DNA of 64,000 nucleotides from JAPOXR01 sp964291445 (GCA_964291445.2 OZ219862.1:558001-622000), one strand, 5' to 3'. Positions 1-9,084 are shown, numbered from the stretch's first letter. Translations and numbers: made by a program. The notes: generated by a model from the sequence alone, not told the origin.

Positions 1-262
1 AGAACGCCGCCGCCCAGGGAAAGAGGAATGCCACTTCGAGGTCGAAAATGATGAACAGGATCGCAACCAGGTAGAACCTGACATCGAATTTCATCCGGGC
101 GTCGTCGAATGCGTTGAATCCGCACTCATAGGCAGACACCTTCTCCGGGTCCGGATTCGATACCGCGATGATGCCAGCCGCCAGCAACAACAGCAACCCG
201 AGCCCCGACGCGATACCGATGAAAACCAGCACGGCAAAATATTCCCTGAGCAATTCGTCCAA
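1..262 (-). CDS. nuoA: NADH-quinone oxidoreductase subunit A (partial, C-terminus off the left edge)
   Basis: Small membrane subunit of respiratory complex I. The visible 87 residues carry a first hydrophobic helix (about residues 8-33), the conserved SAYECGF loop motif followed by FDVRFYLVAILFIIFDLEVAF, which is the NuoA family signature, and the start of the second helix. The gene runs off position 1, so the rest of the nuo operon should lie to the left. I chose the TTG at 262 because an AAGTAAGGA-like ribosome binding site sits seven bases upstream and the protein then begins DELLREY, as in alphaproteobacterial NuoA; no ATG or GTG in frame fits. A sigma70-like promoter lies about 45 bases upstream. 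Confidence 0.95.
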   Translation of the reverse strand, partial: MDELLREYFAVLVFIGIASGLGLLLLLAAGIIAVSNPDPEKVSAYECGFNAFDDARMKFDVRFYLVAILFIIFDLEVAFLFPWAAAF

Positions 263-306
263 GCCCGAATCCTTACTTCACCCGCCGCATGAGGGGATCG
301 GAATCA

Positions 307-333
307 ATTATACCGCATGCATATACCGGTCAA
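307..333 (-). promoter_or_regulatory. Candidate promoter of the nuo operon
   Basis: Reading the minus strand, TTGACC (333-328) is followed after 15 bases by a perfect TATAAT (312-307). The predicted start near 300 lies about 38 bases ahead of the nuoA TTG codon. The spacing is one or two bases short of optimal; a GTTTGA box offers 17 bases instead. Seen directly; function is inferred. Confidence 0.5.
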
Positions 334-400
334 ACGGGAATTGGCGACGGAAATGTCCGGCAAGACCCGCGCCGGGACGCGTTTGCAGACCCGCCGGCTC

Positions 401-454
401 GACGGATCGCCGCAGCCTGACCCATGGGACGGATCGCCGCTGCCTGACCCATGG
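401..454. repeat. Two-copy 27-bp tandem repeat
   Basis: The unit at 401-427 (beginning GACGGATCGCCG) is repeated immediately at 428-454 with a single mismatch (A to T in GCAGCC/GCTGCC). It lies in the leader of the downstream amidohydrolase gene. A 27-base unit is a multiple of three, but I see no coding role. Confidence 0.85.
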
Positions 455-615
455 GATTGTCACGCATCACCGGCAACCGGTACCGGCCACGACCCGACCG
501 GGTGGAGTTGGAGTCCGGCCGATCAGGTCGTCAGCCCCGCAGTCTTCGGCCTTTACCTTTCATGCCCCGGCATCCAAGACTCGACGCGCCGAATCTGTTG
601 GCCCGGGGAGATTGC

Positions 616-1347
616 ATGTCCGAACCGATCTATCATTACCTGGATGCCCGGCGCCGGGCGAATATCCTGCTCTGCGCCGAACATGCCGGTGTGGAGGTTC
701 CCGCCGCACTCGGCACAATGGGGCTCGAGACGGGAGAGTTGCACCGGCATATCGGATGGGATTTGGGGATTGACGCCCTCGTCCGCCGCCTGAATGAGCA
801 GGCCGGATTCCCGGCCCTTCTCGGCCGGTACTCGCGGCTGGTGGCCGATCTCAACCGGCCAGTCGATTCTCCCGAATGCGTCATAGAGATCAGCGACGGC
901 ACTCCCATCCCGGCCAATGCCGGGCTCTCCGACGCCGAATACCAAGCCCGGATCGACAGCTATCACCAACCGTTTCACCAGGCATTCTCGGAATGTCTTG
1001 CCAGGCTGGAGCCCGGCTTCATCCTGTCACTGCACAGTTTTGTCCCGATGCTGCGCACCGAAGGAATCCCCCGACCCTGGCATTGCGGAATTCTCTATGG
1101 CTCGGCCAATGGCCTGGCCAGGCGCTGCCTTGCCTATCTCAATGGCATTCCAGGCCTGGTGGTCGGCGACAACCAGCCCTACCGGGTGGAGAGCGATCAC
1201 GACTACACGATACCGGTTCATGGTGACAGCCACAGGATCCCGACCATCATCGTCGAGATCAGGCACGATTTGATCGGAAATGACCGCGGCAGGCGCTACT
1301 GGGCCGACATCCTGTGCGGGATGATGGCCAATTGTTGCGCCGACTGA
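616..1347 (+). CDS. N-formylglutamate amidohydrolase-like protein
   Basis: 243-residue cytoplasmic enzyme of the N-formylglutamate amidohydrolase (HutG/FGase) family, zinc-dependent hydrolases related to carboxypeptidase-type folds that release formate from N-formylglutamate in histidine breakdown. Visible family features are the CAEHAG segment near residue 20, LVADLNR near residue 75, the SLHSF segment near residue 138 and a late VEIRHDL. The start at 616 has a GGGGAG ribosome binding site five bases ahead; an upstream extension would add unrelated residues. No other histidine-utilisation genes are nearby, so the substrate could be another N-acyl amino acid. Family call is firm, substrate is not. 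Confidence 0.85.
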   Translation: MSEPIYHYLDARRRANILLCAEHAGVEVPAALGTMGLETGELHRHIGWDLGIDALVRRLNEQAGFPALLGRYSRLVADLNRPVDSPECVIEISDGTPIPANAGLSDAEYQARIDSYHQPFHQAFSECLARLEPGFILSLHSFVPMLRTEGIPRPWHCGILYGSANGLARRCLAYLNGIPGLVVGDNQPYRVESDHDYTIPVHGDSHRIPTIIVEIRHDLIGNDRGRRYWADILCGMMANCCAD

Positions 1348-1668
1348 CATGACCGGAAGCCCAGATCCGAGCCGGTCAACCAGACCGGCCCCCACGGCTC
1401 CGGCCTGCAACCTGGCAGCCACACCGCACCTCCAGACCTGCGGGCAAGCGCGTGCCGGATGACATCCCGACTGGCAGCGCAGACGGACGCAACCCAATAG
1501 AGCGAAGAGCCTGCATGGTGCATCATGAAGGAGTGCCAACGCAGCCAGTTCATTCGGCTCGCCGTCCCGACCATCCGGCGCCCGGTGCAAAAGTCGAATT
1601 CAGACGTGTTTGCGAGTGGGGCAACGGTCGATGCTTGCCCGTGATCGCGGGTCGCTACACGCCGCCTG
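1348..1668. other. Gene-free stretch
   Basis: Between two convergent genes. Open frames on both strands show no family I recognise, no good ribosome binding site and arginine- and proline-rich composition typical of GC-rich shadow frames. I see no strong terminator hairpin with a T-run. Confidence 0.4.
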
Positions 1669-3003
1669 TCACTTGCAATTCCCGTCAGCCGGGCTTGCCA
1701 GAGCGGCGGCAGTCCTTGAGCCGTAGATCCCGTCCGACACCAGTCCCCGGCTTTCCTGAAATCGCTTGAGAACTGCACGCGTGCCAGGTCCGTCCTGTCC
1801 GTCGGCAAACCCGTCAGGGAGTCCCTTGCAATGTGTCATAAGCGCTTGCTGCATGGCTTGCACCTCGCTGCCGGGCGTCGTCGGTGCGGATTCTCCGCGG
1901 TAGAGACAGGTGGTCGGGCCCCCGCCCCCGGTATACGAGAACCGGGGAGCCGGATTTTCCTCCAGCCAGGAATTCATCCTTGTGCTGGCCGGATGGTGTG
2001 GAAATTCATGCACGAACAGTTCCGTCCACGCCACCGCCCTGCTGCCGGTGTGCCTTGCCCGCAACAGATCCGCGGGCTGTTCACGTTCAAGCCGGTCCCA
2101 CAGCCAGACCAACCCCTCGACCAGATTGCCGCCACCTGGCGTCATCGTATAGACGTCTTCAGCGCCTGACCGCACAAGGACAAAGGCGGCTGCCATGGCA
2201 GCCCCATAGGTCATGTTCGAATAATATGTTCGTCGGCCCGGAAATAATTCCCCCCATATCCTGTCCTCGCCATTGCGACCGATGCTGACCATGCCATCAA
2301 CATAGTAGCGATAGGCACTTGCCAGAATTTGACGATTGCCAGTGACATTGCCCCAATGAGCCCATCCCTGGGATATCAGGACACGCCGGTCAACACCTTC
2401 TGACGGGCCATCAAAACTGTCTGTCGAATTGCTGGTGATCTCATAAAGTCGGTCGCCCCAAATCCTGGTAGCGGCAAGCAACTCCTGATCCTCCGGAAAT
2501 TCCTCCTCGACGATCAGGTAGGCATGCGCCAACGCGAATAGAAAGTTGGATAACTGATATACCGGCTCGTTCATGGGGTTGTAGTTTGTGTACTCGGCCG
2601 GGGAGTATGGCACCAGTTCAGTAAAGGCCTGCATTCCCGAACCGTCCTCCAGGGCGCTCCGAAGGTAGTCCGCTGCACGGCTTGAACCGTGGTACCAGGC
2701 TTCGACTGTTTCCATCAACCTGACCCCAGCGGTCTGCGTGTTCGCAATCTGCCGTCTGACCGGCCCCTCTATCGTTGCCTGAACCTCAAAATGTGGCGCC
2801 ATCAATACAGGGCGGCACAAGAGATCGCGCTCCCGGCTCGGCAAGGCCAAGATCTGCTGCCGGCGCTCCGACGGATCGACAAATGACGTGATCCGTGCAG
2901 TGTTGTTGTCCAGCCCCTGGGAATTGGCAGGAACTCCTGCCACCAAGGCGAAAGCCACGAGCGTTACCGCCCTTGCAATCCCCGGAGCCAAGTGATGTGT
3001 CAC
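1669..3003 (-). CDS. Secreted alginate-lyase-like protein with C-terminal peptidoglycan-binding domain
   Basis: 444 residues starting at GTG, with a GGAGG ribosome binding site six bases ahead. An N-terminal signal peptide (about residues 1-29, hydrophobic run then ANSQG) predicts export. Residues about 55-340 look like the alpha/alpha-barrel alginate lyase family (PF05426): repeated aromatic-rich helices, NEPVYQLSNFLFALAHAYL near residue 150, and a GELFPGRRTYYSN segment near 250 that resembles the catalytic helix region. Residues about 383-438 resemble a PG_binding_1 domain (VQAMQQAL, DGFADGQDGPGTRAVLKRFQ, DGIYGSRTAAAL). It may therefore act on an acidic polysaccharide in the periplasm or at the wall. 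It stands alone, with no alginate genes around it. The lyase call is family-level only. Confidence 0.7.
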   Translation of the reverse strand: MTHHLAPGIARAVTLVAFALVAGVPANSQGLDNNTARITSFVDPSERRQQILALPSRERDLLCRPVLMAPHFEVQATIEGPVRRQIANTQTAGVRLMETVEAWYHGSSRAADYLRSALEDGSGMQAFTELVPYSPAEYTNYNPMNEPVYQLSNFLFALAHAYLIVEEEFPEDQELLAATRIWGDRLYEITSNSTDSFDGPSEGVDRRVLISQGWAHWGNVTGNRQILASAYRYYVDGMVSIGRNGEDRIWGELFPGRRTYYSNMTYGAAMAAAFVLVRSGAEDVYTMTPGGGNLVEGLVWLWDRLEREQPADLLRARHTGSRAVAWTELFVHEFPHHPASTRMNSWLEENPAPRFSYTGGGGPTTCLYRGESAPTTPGSEVQAMQQALMTHCKGLPDGFADGQDGPGTRAVLKRFQESRGLVSDGIYGSRTAAALASPADGNCK

Positions 3004-3834
3004 AATTCCCTCCTCGTTTGCGCTCCCCGGATAGACCGTGCCAGCTGTGGACCGTCATCCGCCCGGCACCGCGCATTGCCAGGCGGGAAGGCACGCACTC
3101 CGGGGTCACCACCTGGTATTTCGTCCGTCACCGCGGACCGCGAGCATGCAGGGCGAACAGCGGCGAAGACGGGGTAAATCAGAACAAGAGCCCACGGATT
3201 GCGAGCGTGCGGAACAAATCCACGCCGTTGCGTGAAGACGGTAGTGCGGGCAGGTACCGCTGTCAAATTGCCCTGCGCCGCCGGGCGCAGGCCAGATTGG
3301 CTGTCCAGATGGAAGCGAGCCGGCCTGACAATCCAGGATGTCGGGTTATTGTCGGCCAACATCATCCCGACTGCGAACCGAAGACTCTTGCGAATGCCGT
3401 CTGCACGGCCGCTGGATGACCGGTTGCTGGCGCCAGCCCCCAGACTGGAAGCCCGGATGCTCATCGATGTGGCATGGCTGCTGGACGAGGCGATTGATCG
3501 CCATGCACCGCGCCGGTCTCGTCGTGGTCTCCCGGCCGCTGCGTCACCTGATTGCACGAGGTCCACGATGCCAGGCTTGAACCGAAGAACCATCGCCGGC
3601 GCCGTTGGATGCACGTATTTGCCGTGTTGCAATTCAGCATCCCTGTCATCCTGGCCGAATTGCTCATCTTGCCCGGATTGCCGCCCTGAACACATTCAGC
3701 GGTTTGCCGTGTTGCCATGCTCGCCGCAATCCATATAACAGGGCTGGAGTGCGTGAACATTCCAAGTGTGGTTGGAATCGCCGGCGCAACAAGTATATTG
3801 GAATTTCACTACAAGAACCCGGAGGGTGTACGCG
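3004..3834. other. Long intergenic stretch without a supported gene
   Basis: 831 bases. Several open frames cross it on both strands, but none has a recognisable domain, consistent codon character or ribosome binding site. The right end carries two sigma70-like boxes for the STAS gene. A decayed gene or an unannotated small RNA cannot be excluded. Confidence 0.4.
3772..3799 (+). promoter_or_regulatory. Candidate promoter of the STAS gene
   Basis: TTGGAA (3772-3777), 16-base spacer, TATATT (3794-3799), predicted start near 3806, just ahead of the GGAGG at 3821-3825. A second candidate lies upstream: TTGCCA (3712-3717), 16 bases, TATAAC (3734-3739). Both are pattern matches only. Confidence 0.4.
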
Positions 3835-4170
3835 ATGGACCTGGATGTAGAGCGCAGTGGCAATACACTGGTTGTGAATTTTGGTGGCAGGCTGGACGGA
3901 GTCAATTCCCGTGATTTCGAAGCGGCCCTCACTTCGGAAATCGGTGACAGTAATTGCTCGGTGGTCGTTGATCTGTCAGGTCTGGATTACATCAGTAGCG
4001 CCGGATTGCGCGCGATCCTGCTGATAACCAAAGCGGTCAAGGCCAAGGGCGGCAGCTTTGCCCTCGCTTCGCTTCCTACCCAGATCGAAGAGGTCTTCAG
4101 GATCAGCGGCTTCGACCGGATCATTCCCATCCTTGCCTCGAAGGAGGAAGCGGTCAAGTCTGTGAGTTGA
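3835..4170 (+). CDS. STAS-domain protein (anti-sigma factor antagonist type)
   Basis: 111 residues, a complete single STAS domain: beta strand VERSGNTLVVNFGGRLD, then VVVDLSGLDYISSAGLRAILL (residues about 43-62), the loop in which SpoIIAA/RsbV-type proteins are phosphorylated by their anti-sigma kinase. The serines S54 and S55 precede A56-G57, so the exact phosphoacceptor is uncertain. Start chosen by GGAGG ten bases upstream. In most bacteria such a protein is encoded beside an anti-sigma kinase or PP2C phosphatase; none is present here, so its partner must be elsewhere. It could also act in a lipid-asymmetry (MlaB-like) or chemosensory role. Confidence 0.85.
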   Translation: MDLDVERSGNTLVVNFGGRLDGVNSRDFEAALTSEIGDSNCSVVVDLSGLDYISSAGLRAILLITKAVKAKGGSFALASLPTQIEEVFRISGFDRIIPILASKEEAVKSVS

Positions 4171-4269
4171 TCAACGGGGCGCAGCCTGCCTGTCGGCAGG
4201 GGCGCCCGAACGGGAATCTGCAGCACCCGGGCATCCGCGATCCGCATTGCCGACGCCGGCCAGTTGCAG

Positions 4270-5220
4270 TCAGCGCCTTCCTGATATCCGCCGCGTGACG
4301 GGCGTTTTTCTGGCCTGCGCCTCGCGTATGGCAATGAAGACGCCGGACCCGAGTATGACCAGGATGCCCAACGCCGAAACCGGCGATGGCACCTCGCCCC
4401 AGATGATGAACCCCCACATCACCGCCAAGGGCAGAACCGAATATTCGAAGGGCGCCACCAACCCGGCCTCGCTGCTCCGGTAGGCCTGGGAAATCATGTA
4501 TCCGCCGGCGGCACTGCAGACACCCGAACCGGCGATGATCGCCAAATCCGTGATCATGACCGGTCGCCATTCCCTGAGAATGAATTCGAGCGCCGGATTG
4601 CCGGTTCCGGCATACCTGCCATCGCCGAAGGCGGCGCCCATCACCAGGCACACCGCGGCAAAGGTCAGCTGAATGTAGAGCGTCATTGCCGAAGCGTTTT
4701 CCGACAACCCCATCTTCCGGGTAATCGTGTTGAGGGTCGCATAGGCGGTGGCAGCGATGATCGGAAGTATCATCGCCCACTGGAACTCGATCCCGCCCGG
4801 ACGAACGATCAGCAACACGCCGATGATGCCGACAAATAGCGCCAGCCACCGGCGCTTGCCGACGGTTTCACCCAGGAAGATCACCGAAAACGCCGTCGTC
4901 ATCAAGGGAGCGACGAAGAAGATGGCCGTCAACTCGGCCAGGGGGATGATGGTGATCGCCGACAGGAAGGCCAGGTTGGCGATCACGATGCACAGGCCTC
5001 GAGCCACGTGCAGCAGCGGCCGCCTGGTTCTCAAGACATGCAAACCGCCCTCGAGCGGAACCAGGATGGCCAGGGTGATTGCAAGGGCAACCATCGAGCG
5101 GATCAGCATGACTTCGTGCAATGCGTATGAGCCGCTGACAAACTTGACCGACACGTCGTTGAGCGAAAACGCCACCGAAGCGCCAACCACGCAGACGATA
5201 CTCAGGGTTGACCGGTTCAT
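4270..5220 (-). CDS. EamA/DMT-family transporter
   Basis: 316 residues with about ten hydrophobic helices in two EamA repeats, the drug/metabolite transporter architecture of inner-membrane exporters. Repeat one ends around GETVGKRRWLALFVGIIGVLLI (residues about 115-140), repeat two around WGEVPSPVSALGILVILGSGVF near the C-terminus. ATG at 5220 is preferred over an upstream GTG at 5235 because the first helix follows naturally. Substrate cannot be deduced. It is transcribed divergently from the rhomboid gene. Confidence 0.88.
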   Translation of the reverse strand: MNRSTLSIVCVVGASVAFSLNDVSVKFVSGSYALHEVMLIRSMVALAITLAILVPLEGGLHVLRTRRPLLHVARGLCIVIANLAFLSAITIIPLAELTAIFFVAPLMTTAFSVIFLGETVGKRRWLALFVGIIGVLLIVRPGGIEFQWAMILPIIAATAYATLNTITRKMGLSENASAMTLYIQLTFAAVCLVMGAAFGDGRYAGTGNPALEFILREWRPVMITDLAIIAGSGVCSAAGGYMISQAYRSSEAGLVAPFEYSVLPLAVMWGFIIWGEVPSPVSALGILVILGSGVFIAIREAQARKTPVTRRISGRR

Positions 5221-5430
5221 TGCTTGATTCCGCACCCGCCGAACTGACCTTGATCTCCCGGGAGCAGAACCCGAAAGAACGCGGCTTGTCGTGCAAAAAA
5301 TGACCCGGGGGACAGATTCTGCCGGCGGATTCGGATTCCTGTCGAACCGACCAGCGTCGCCACTGCGTTGCCTTCACCAGGAAATCATGCTGATTACCCG
5401 GACCTTCCTGCGTCGAAGCCAGGTCATGTG

Positions 5431-6171
5431 ATGCTGCTCCCATTCCGCGACCACAACCCGTCCACGAAACGGCCCTATGTCACCTACGGGCTGATTGCAG
5501 CAAATTCCCTGCTGTTCCTGTGGTACTGGCCACTCTTCAATGACCCGGAACTGCTGTGGGAGTTCTTTCTTCGATGGGGGCTGGTGCCAGCCGTCGCCAC
5601 CGCCGAGGGGCGGGCGGTCGGCCTGGCCTCATCGATGTTCCTCCATGGCGGAATCGTCCATCTCCTCGGCAACATGCTGACGCTCTACATCTATGGCGAC
5701 AACTTGGAGAGCCGGTTCGGGCACTGGAAGTTCCTGCTGTTCTATCTCGCCTGCGGCCTGGTTTCCGCCTTTGCCCATATTATCATGCACCCGGATTCGT
5801 TCATTCCCACTGTCGGCGCATCCGGCGCCATTGCCGGTGTCATGGGCGGCTACCTCCTGCTGTACCCGCGTGCCCGGATCGATATATTGCTGTTCCTGGT
5901 CATCTATTTCCGGGTCATCACCGTCAATGCCGGTATCGTGCTCGGTTTCTGGATCCTGGTCCAGATCTACGGGGTTGCAACTGCCGGCGAGTCATCCGGC
6001 ATCGCCTATGTGGCGCATGTCACCGGATTCGTCGCCGGCTTGCTGATGACGCTACCCCTTCGGCTGCTGACGGGCGGACCGGGATCACCAGGACAGGGCC
6101 GCGGAATCCAAACCGGCAAGGCGGCCACAATGACCCGTCCACCGGTGATCAGGAGACGCCGGGATTACTGA
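5431..6171 (+). CDS. Rhomboid-family intramembrane serine protease
   Basis: 246-residue membrane protein that should cleave transmembrane substrates within the bilayer. Visible rhomboid features: HLLGN (H77, N81) in helix 2, the GASGA motif with the catalytic serine S131, and the catalytic histidine H196 in AHVTGF of the last core helix. The arginine-rich C-terminal tail (from about residue 215) is cytoplasmic and probably disordered. Start at ATG 5431, with GTG 5428 as an alternative; an AGG lies seven bases upstream. Substrate unknown. Confidence 0.92.
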   Translation: MLLPFRDHNPSTKRPYVTYGLIAANSLLFLWYWPLFNDPELLWEFFLRWGLVPAVATAEGRAVGLASSMFLHGGIVHLLGNMLTLYIYGDNLESRFGHWKFLLFYLACGLVSAFAHIIMHPDSFIPTVGASGAIAGVMGGYLLLYPRARIDILLFLVIYFRVITVNAGIVLGFWILVQIYGVATAGESSGIAYVAHVTGFVAGLLMTLPLRLLTGGPGSPGQGRGIQTGKAATMTRPPVIRRRRDY

Positions 6172-6212
6172 CAATCCGTCATTGCAGGGCCCGTTCCGGC
6201 AAGCCCCGGCAG

Positions 6213-7139
6213 CTACACGCCAAGGCACCATTTCAGCACTGCCTTCTGCGCGTGCAGCCGGTTTTCCGCCTCGTCGAACACGCATGAATGCAGGCCGTCC
6301 AGCACCGTCGACGTCACCTCCTCGCCGCGATGCGCCGGCAGACAATGCATGAAGAGCACGTCCCGGCCGGCGGCGGCGATGATCCGGTCATTGACCTGGT
6401 AGGGCTGAAGCAAATCCCGAAGGCGGGACTTGTCGCCCGGTGAATCATGCATCGAATACCACGCATCGGTCACGATCAAATCCGCCCCGGACACAGCTGC
6501 AACCGGATCAGGTTCATGCTCGATCACCCTGCCCTGCTGCCGGGCAAGCCGGATACATGACGGGTCGGGCGAGAGTTCCTCGGGGCCCGAGAACACCAGG
6601 TCAAACCCGAATTGGCCGGCAGCCTCGATGAAGGAGTTGCAGACGTTGCTTCCCGGCCCGAGCCATGCGGCGCGCATGCCGGCGACCGGCCCGCGCAACT
6701 CCTCGAAGGTCATGATATCCGCCATGACCTGGCAGGGATGCGAGGAATTCGTCAGCCCGTTGATGACTGGAATACTCGCCGAATTGGCGAATTCGGCGAT
6801 GGTATCAGCACCAAAGGTGCGGATCATGGCGATATCCACGTAGCGGGACAAGACCCGGGCCGTGTCGCCAATCGACTCGCCATGGCCAAGCTGCATGTCG
6901 GAGCCCGACAGGACAATGGTTTGTCCGCCCAGTTGCCGCACACCGACATCAAATGACACCCTGGTCCGGGTGGACGGCTTTTCGAAAACCAGCGCGGCAA
7001 GAATGCCGGCCAGTGGCTTGTCGTCATCGGCCATGCCACGTGGCCGCCCTTTCCTGGCCTTCTTCATGGCCGCGGCGTCAGCCAGCAGGCCACGGAGATC
7101 TTCGACCGGAACCGCGGAGACTTCGAGGAAATCAGACAT
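6213..7139 (-). CDS. argF: Ornithine carbamoyltransferase
   Basis: 308 residues, the usual length. Joins carbamoyl phosphate and ornithine to citrulline in cytoplasmic arginine synthesis. The carbamoyl-phosphate loop STRTR is at residues 56-60, HPCQ at 134-137, and the HCLPAHRGEE ornithine-side motif near residue 270. The start overlaps the end of argD by eight bases, so the two are translationally coupled in the common alphaproteobacterial argD-argF order. Confidence 0.97.
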   Translation of the reverse strand: MSDFLEVSAVPVEDLRGLLADAAAMKKARKGRPRGMADDDKPLAGILAALVFEKPSTRTRVSFDVGVRQLGGQTIVLSGSDMQLGHGESIGDTARVLSRYVDIAMIRTFGADTIAEFANSASIPVINGLTNSSHPCQVMADIMTFEELRGPVAGMRAAWLGPGSNVCNSFIEAAGQFGFDLVFSGPEELSPDPSCIRLARQQGRVIEHEPDPVAAVSGADLIVTDAWYSMHDSPGDKSRLRDLLQPYQVNDRIIAAAGRDVLFMHCLPAHRGEEVTSTVLDGLHSCVFDEAENRLHAQKAVLKWCLGV

Positions 7140-8316
7140 CTCCCACCTCCTTCAACCGCGAGGCCGCCCGGTCGACCCGTTCACACCCCTCCTCGATCTC
7201 GGCATCGGAAACATTCAGCGGCGGCAGGATTCGCACCACGTCACCGGCGGCCGGGACGGTGAGGATCTTCTCCTCGTATCCGGCGGAAATCACCTGCTGC
7301 GACGGCACCTTGCACGCCAAGCCCAGCATCAGGCCCGAGCCGCGCGCCTCGGAGAAAATGTCCGGATGGGTTGCGACCACCGATTCCAGCTTCTGCCGCA
7401 GTCGGCCCGAGCGTTGCCGAACGCCGGCAAGGAAGGAGTCCTCGGCGACGATCTTCAGCACCTCGGCGCCGACCGAACTGGCCAGCGGATTGCCGCCATA
7501 GGTCGAGCCGTGACTCCCGGGGGTCATCCCCGACGCGGCGGCCCCGGTGGCCAGGCATGCGCCAAGCGGAAATCCGCCGCCAATTCCCTTGGCAATCGCC
7601 ATGATATCCGGGGATATGCCGGCCCATTCATGGGCAAACAGCCTCCCGGTCCGACCCATCCCGCACTGGATCTCGTCCAGGATCAACAGCGCCCCCGACT
7701 GGTCACACAATTCCCTCAGCGCCCGGAGAAACCCGTCCGACAACGGAATGATTCCGCCCTCCCCCAGCACCGGCTCGACCATGATCGCCGCCGTAGCCTC
7801 GGCGACGGCAGCGGCCACCACGTCGATATCCCCGGCGGGCAGCTGCCGAAATCCCGGCGTCAGCGGGCCAAACCCCTCGACCAGCTTCGGGGTTCCTGCA
7901 GCTGAAATCATCGAGATGGTCCGGCCATGGAACGACTCCCTGAGGGTCAGGATTTCATGCCGTTCCGGATTGCCCTGGTGGTGCCAGTAGCGCCGCGCCA
8001 TCTTGACCGCGGCCTCGGTGGCCTCGGTTCCCGAATTGGTAAAGAACACCGTCTCGGCAAAGGTGTGTTCGACCAGGAGGTCGGCCAGCCTTTCCTGTGC
8101 AGGTATCCGGTAGAGATTGGAGGTATGCCAGACCTCGCCGGCCTGCCTCACAAGGGCATCAACCAGCTGCGGATGCGCATGACCAAGGATGTTGACCGCG
8201 ATCCCGGCACCAAAATCGAGGAATTCCTGGCCCGTCTCGTCCGTCAACCAGCTTCCCGACCCCTTGACAAACGCCATCGGTGCTCGGGCATAGGTGGGCA
8301 TAACCGAAGAAATCAT
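7132..8316 (-). CDS. argD: Acetylornithine/N-succinyldiaminopimelate aminotransferase
   Basis: 394 residues from the chosen start. PLP-dependent class III aminotransferase that converts N-acetylglutamate semialdehyde to N-acetylornithine. Visible: TNSGTEATEAAVKMAR near residue 95, ILDEIQCGMGRTG near 212, and the PLP lysine K243 in AIAKGIGGGFP. I start at the ATG giving ISSVMPTYARAP, the usual ArgD N-terminus; ATG at 8322 and TTG at 8361 are in-frame alternatives. First gene of the argDF pair; a GC-rich hairpin (8396-8414) lies in its leader region. Confidence 0.95.
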   Translation of the reverse strand: MISSVMPTYARAPMAFVKGSGSWLTDETGQEFLDFGAGIAVNILGHAHPQLVDALVRQAGEVWHTSNLYRIPAQERLADLLVEHTFAETVFFTNSGTEATEAAVKMARRYWHHQGNPERHEILTLRESFHGRTISMISAAGTPKLVEGFGPLTPGFRQLPAGDIDVVAAAVAEATAAIMVEPVLGEGGIIPLSDGFLRALRELCDQSGALLILDEIQCGMGRTGRLFAHEWAGISPDIMAIAKGIGGGFPLGACLATGAAASGMTPGSHGSTYGGNPLASSVGAEVLKIVAEDSFLAGVRQRSGRLRQKLESVVATHPDIFSEARGSGLMLGLACKVPSQQVISAGYEEKILTVPAAGDVVRILPPLNVSDAEIEEGCERVDRAASRLKEVGDV

Positions 8317-8395
8317 GATCATCTCGCTGGCATAAACCGGCGTGTAAACAACTTTTGCCAAATCAAGTCAAATCTGCCCAACGACCGGAATATCC

Positions 8396-8414
8396 CCGCG
8401 GGAGCCACCCGCGG
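8396..8414. repeat. Short perfect hairpin upstream of argD
   Basis: CCGCGGG, five-base loop, CCCGCGG. No T-run follows on either strand, so it is not a convincing terminator. It sits about 80 bases ahead of argD and could be a leader hairpin; no leader peptide is evident. Confidence 0.5.
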
Positions 8415-8416
8415 CA

Positions 8417-8771
8417 TCACCCGGTGGCCACCGTTCCAACCACAACACGATCGTCAGACGCGATTTCAAGGCCTGACCCGGGAATTGCAGGCCCTGCTGG
8501 GCCGCGAGGTGGATTGATCAGGATCAGTACAGACGACAATGAATGCCTGCGGGCCGCGATCGAACGGTCAAGCGAGGTGGTCCAGGCTTGTGACCAGCAA
8601 TGCATCCTTTGTTTGCAGGCTGTTCAGCATCTTCTGAAGCTTTGGGCTGAGTCGGTCAAATCCGGTCAGTTTTTCTTGGAAGATCGTGTCACAGCCCTCG
8701 GTCTGGAGGTGCTCGACCTGGCTTTCCAGGTTCTGTCCTGTCGTGGAAACACGCGCATAGCCGATCAGCAT
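8417..8771 (-). pseudogene. Broken serine recombinase (resolvase/invertase) N-terminus
   Basis: The first 67 residues read MLIGYARVSTTGQNLESQ, the N-terminus of a serine resolvase, including the catalytic serine in ARVST, and continue to a stop after LVTSLDHLA. The expected next residues (RS...) appear in another frame (SLDRSIAARR), so a frameshift separates them and most of the catalytic core and the whole DNA-binding domain are missing. Remnant of a mobile element beside hipBA. Confidence 0.8.
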
Positions 8772-9084
8772 GGGTTTGGGCCGGATCTGAACGTGCCTTC
8801 ACGGAACAAATATACGGATTTTCCAAATCGCTGATCTTGCGTACAGAAAAGATCGTTCCGTTTGTTACAAGTTTCGGAACACATCATGCTGCCAGGCCAC
8901 GGAACGACCGGAACATGTCAATACAAGAATTCGGGCCGCAAGATCTTGCCGTTTTGCCCCCCCTTCGTGCGTACAAGGGCCCAATGGAGACGTTCCAACA
9001 GATTATCGCCACAAAAACAGCTCAGTTTTGATAGCTTTTCTTGGAAAACAGCCGATTTCAGATCATATTTGATCGGTCACCATC

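Larger units (their letters stand above)
263..615. other. Divergent intergenic region between nuoA and the amidohydrolase gene
   Basis: No gene is supported here. It holds the candidate nuo promoter (307-333) and a short tandem repeat (401-454). Open frames crossing it have no recognisable family and run into the downstream gene out of frame or as unneeded upstream extensions. Confidence 0.5.

Noticed and set aside
8396..8414. Hairpin upstream of argD as an intrinsic terminator
   Set aside because: Strong stem but no T-run on either strand; listed only as a repeat.
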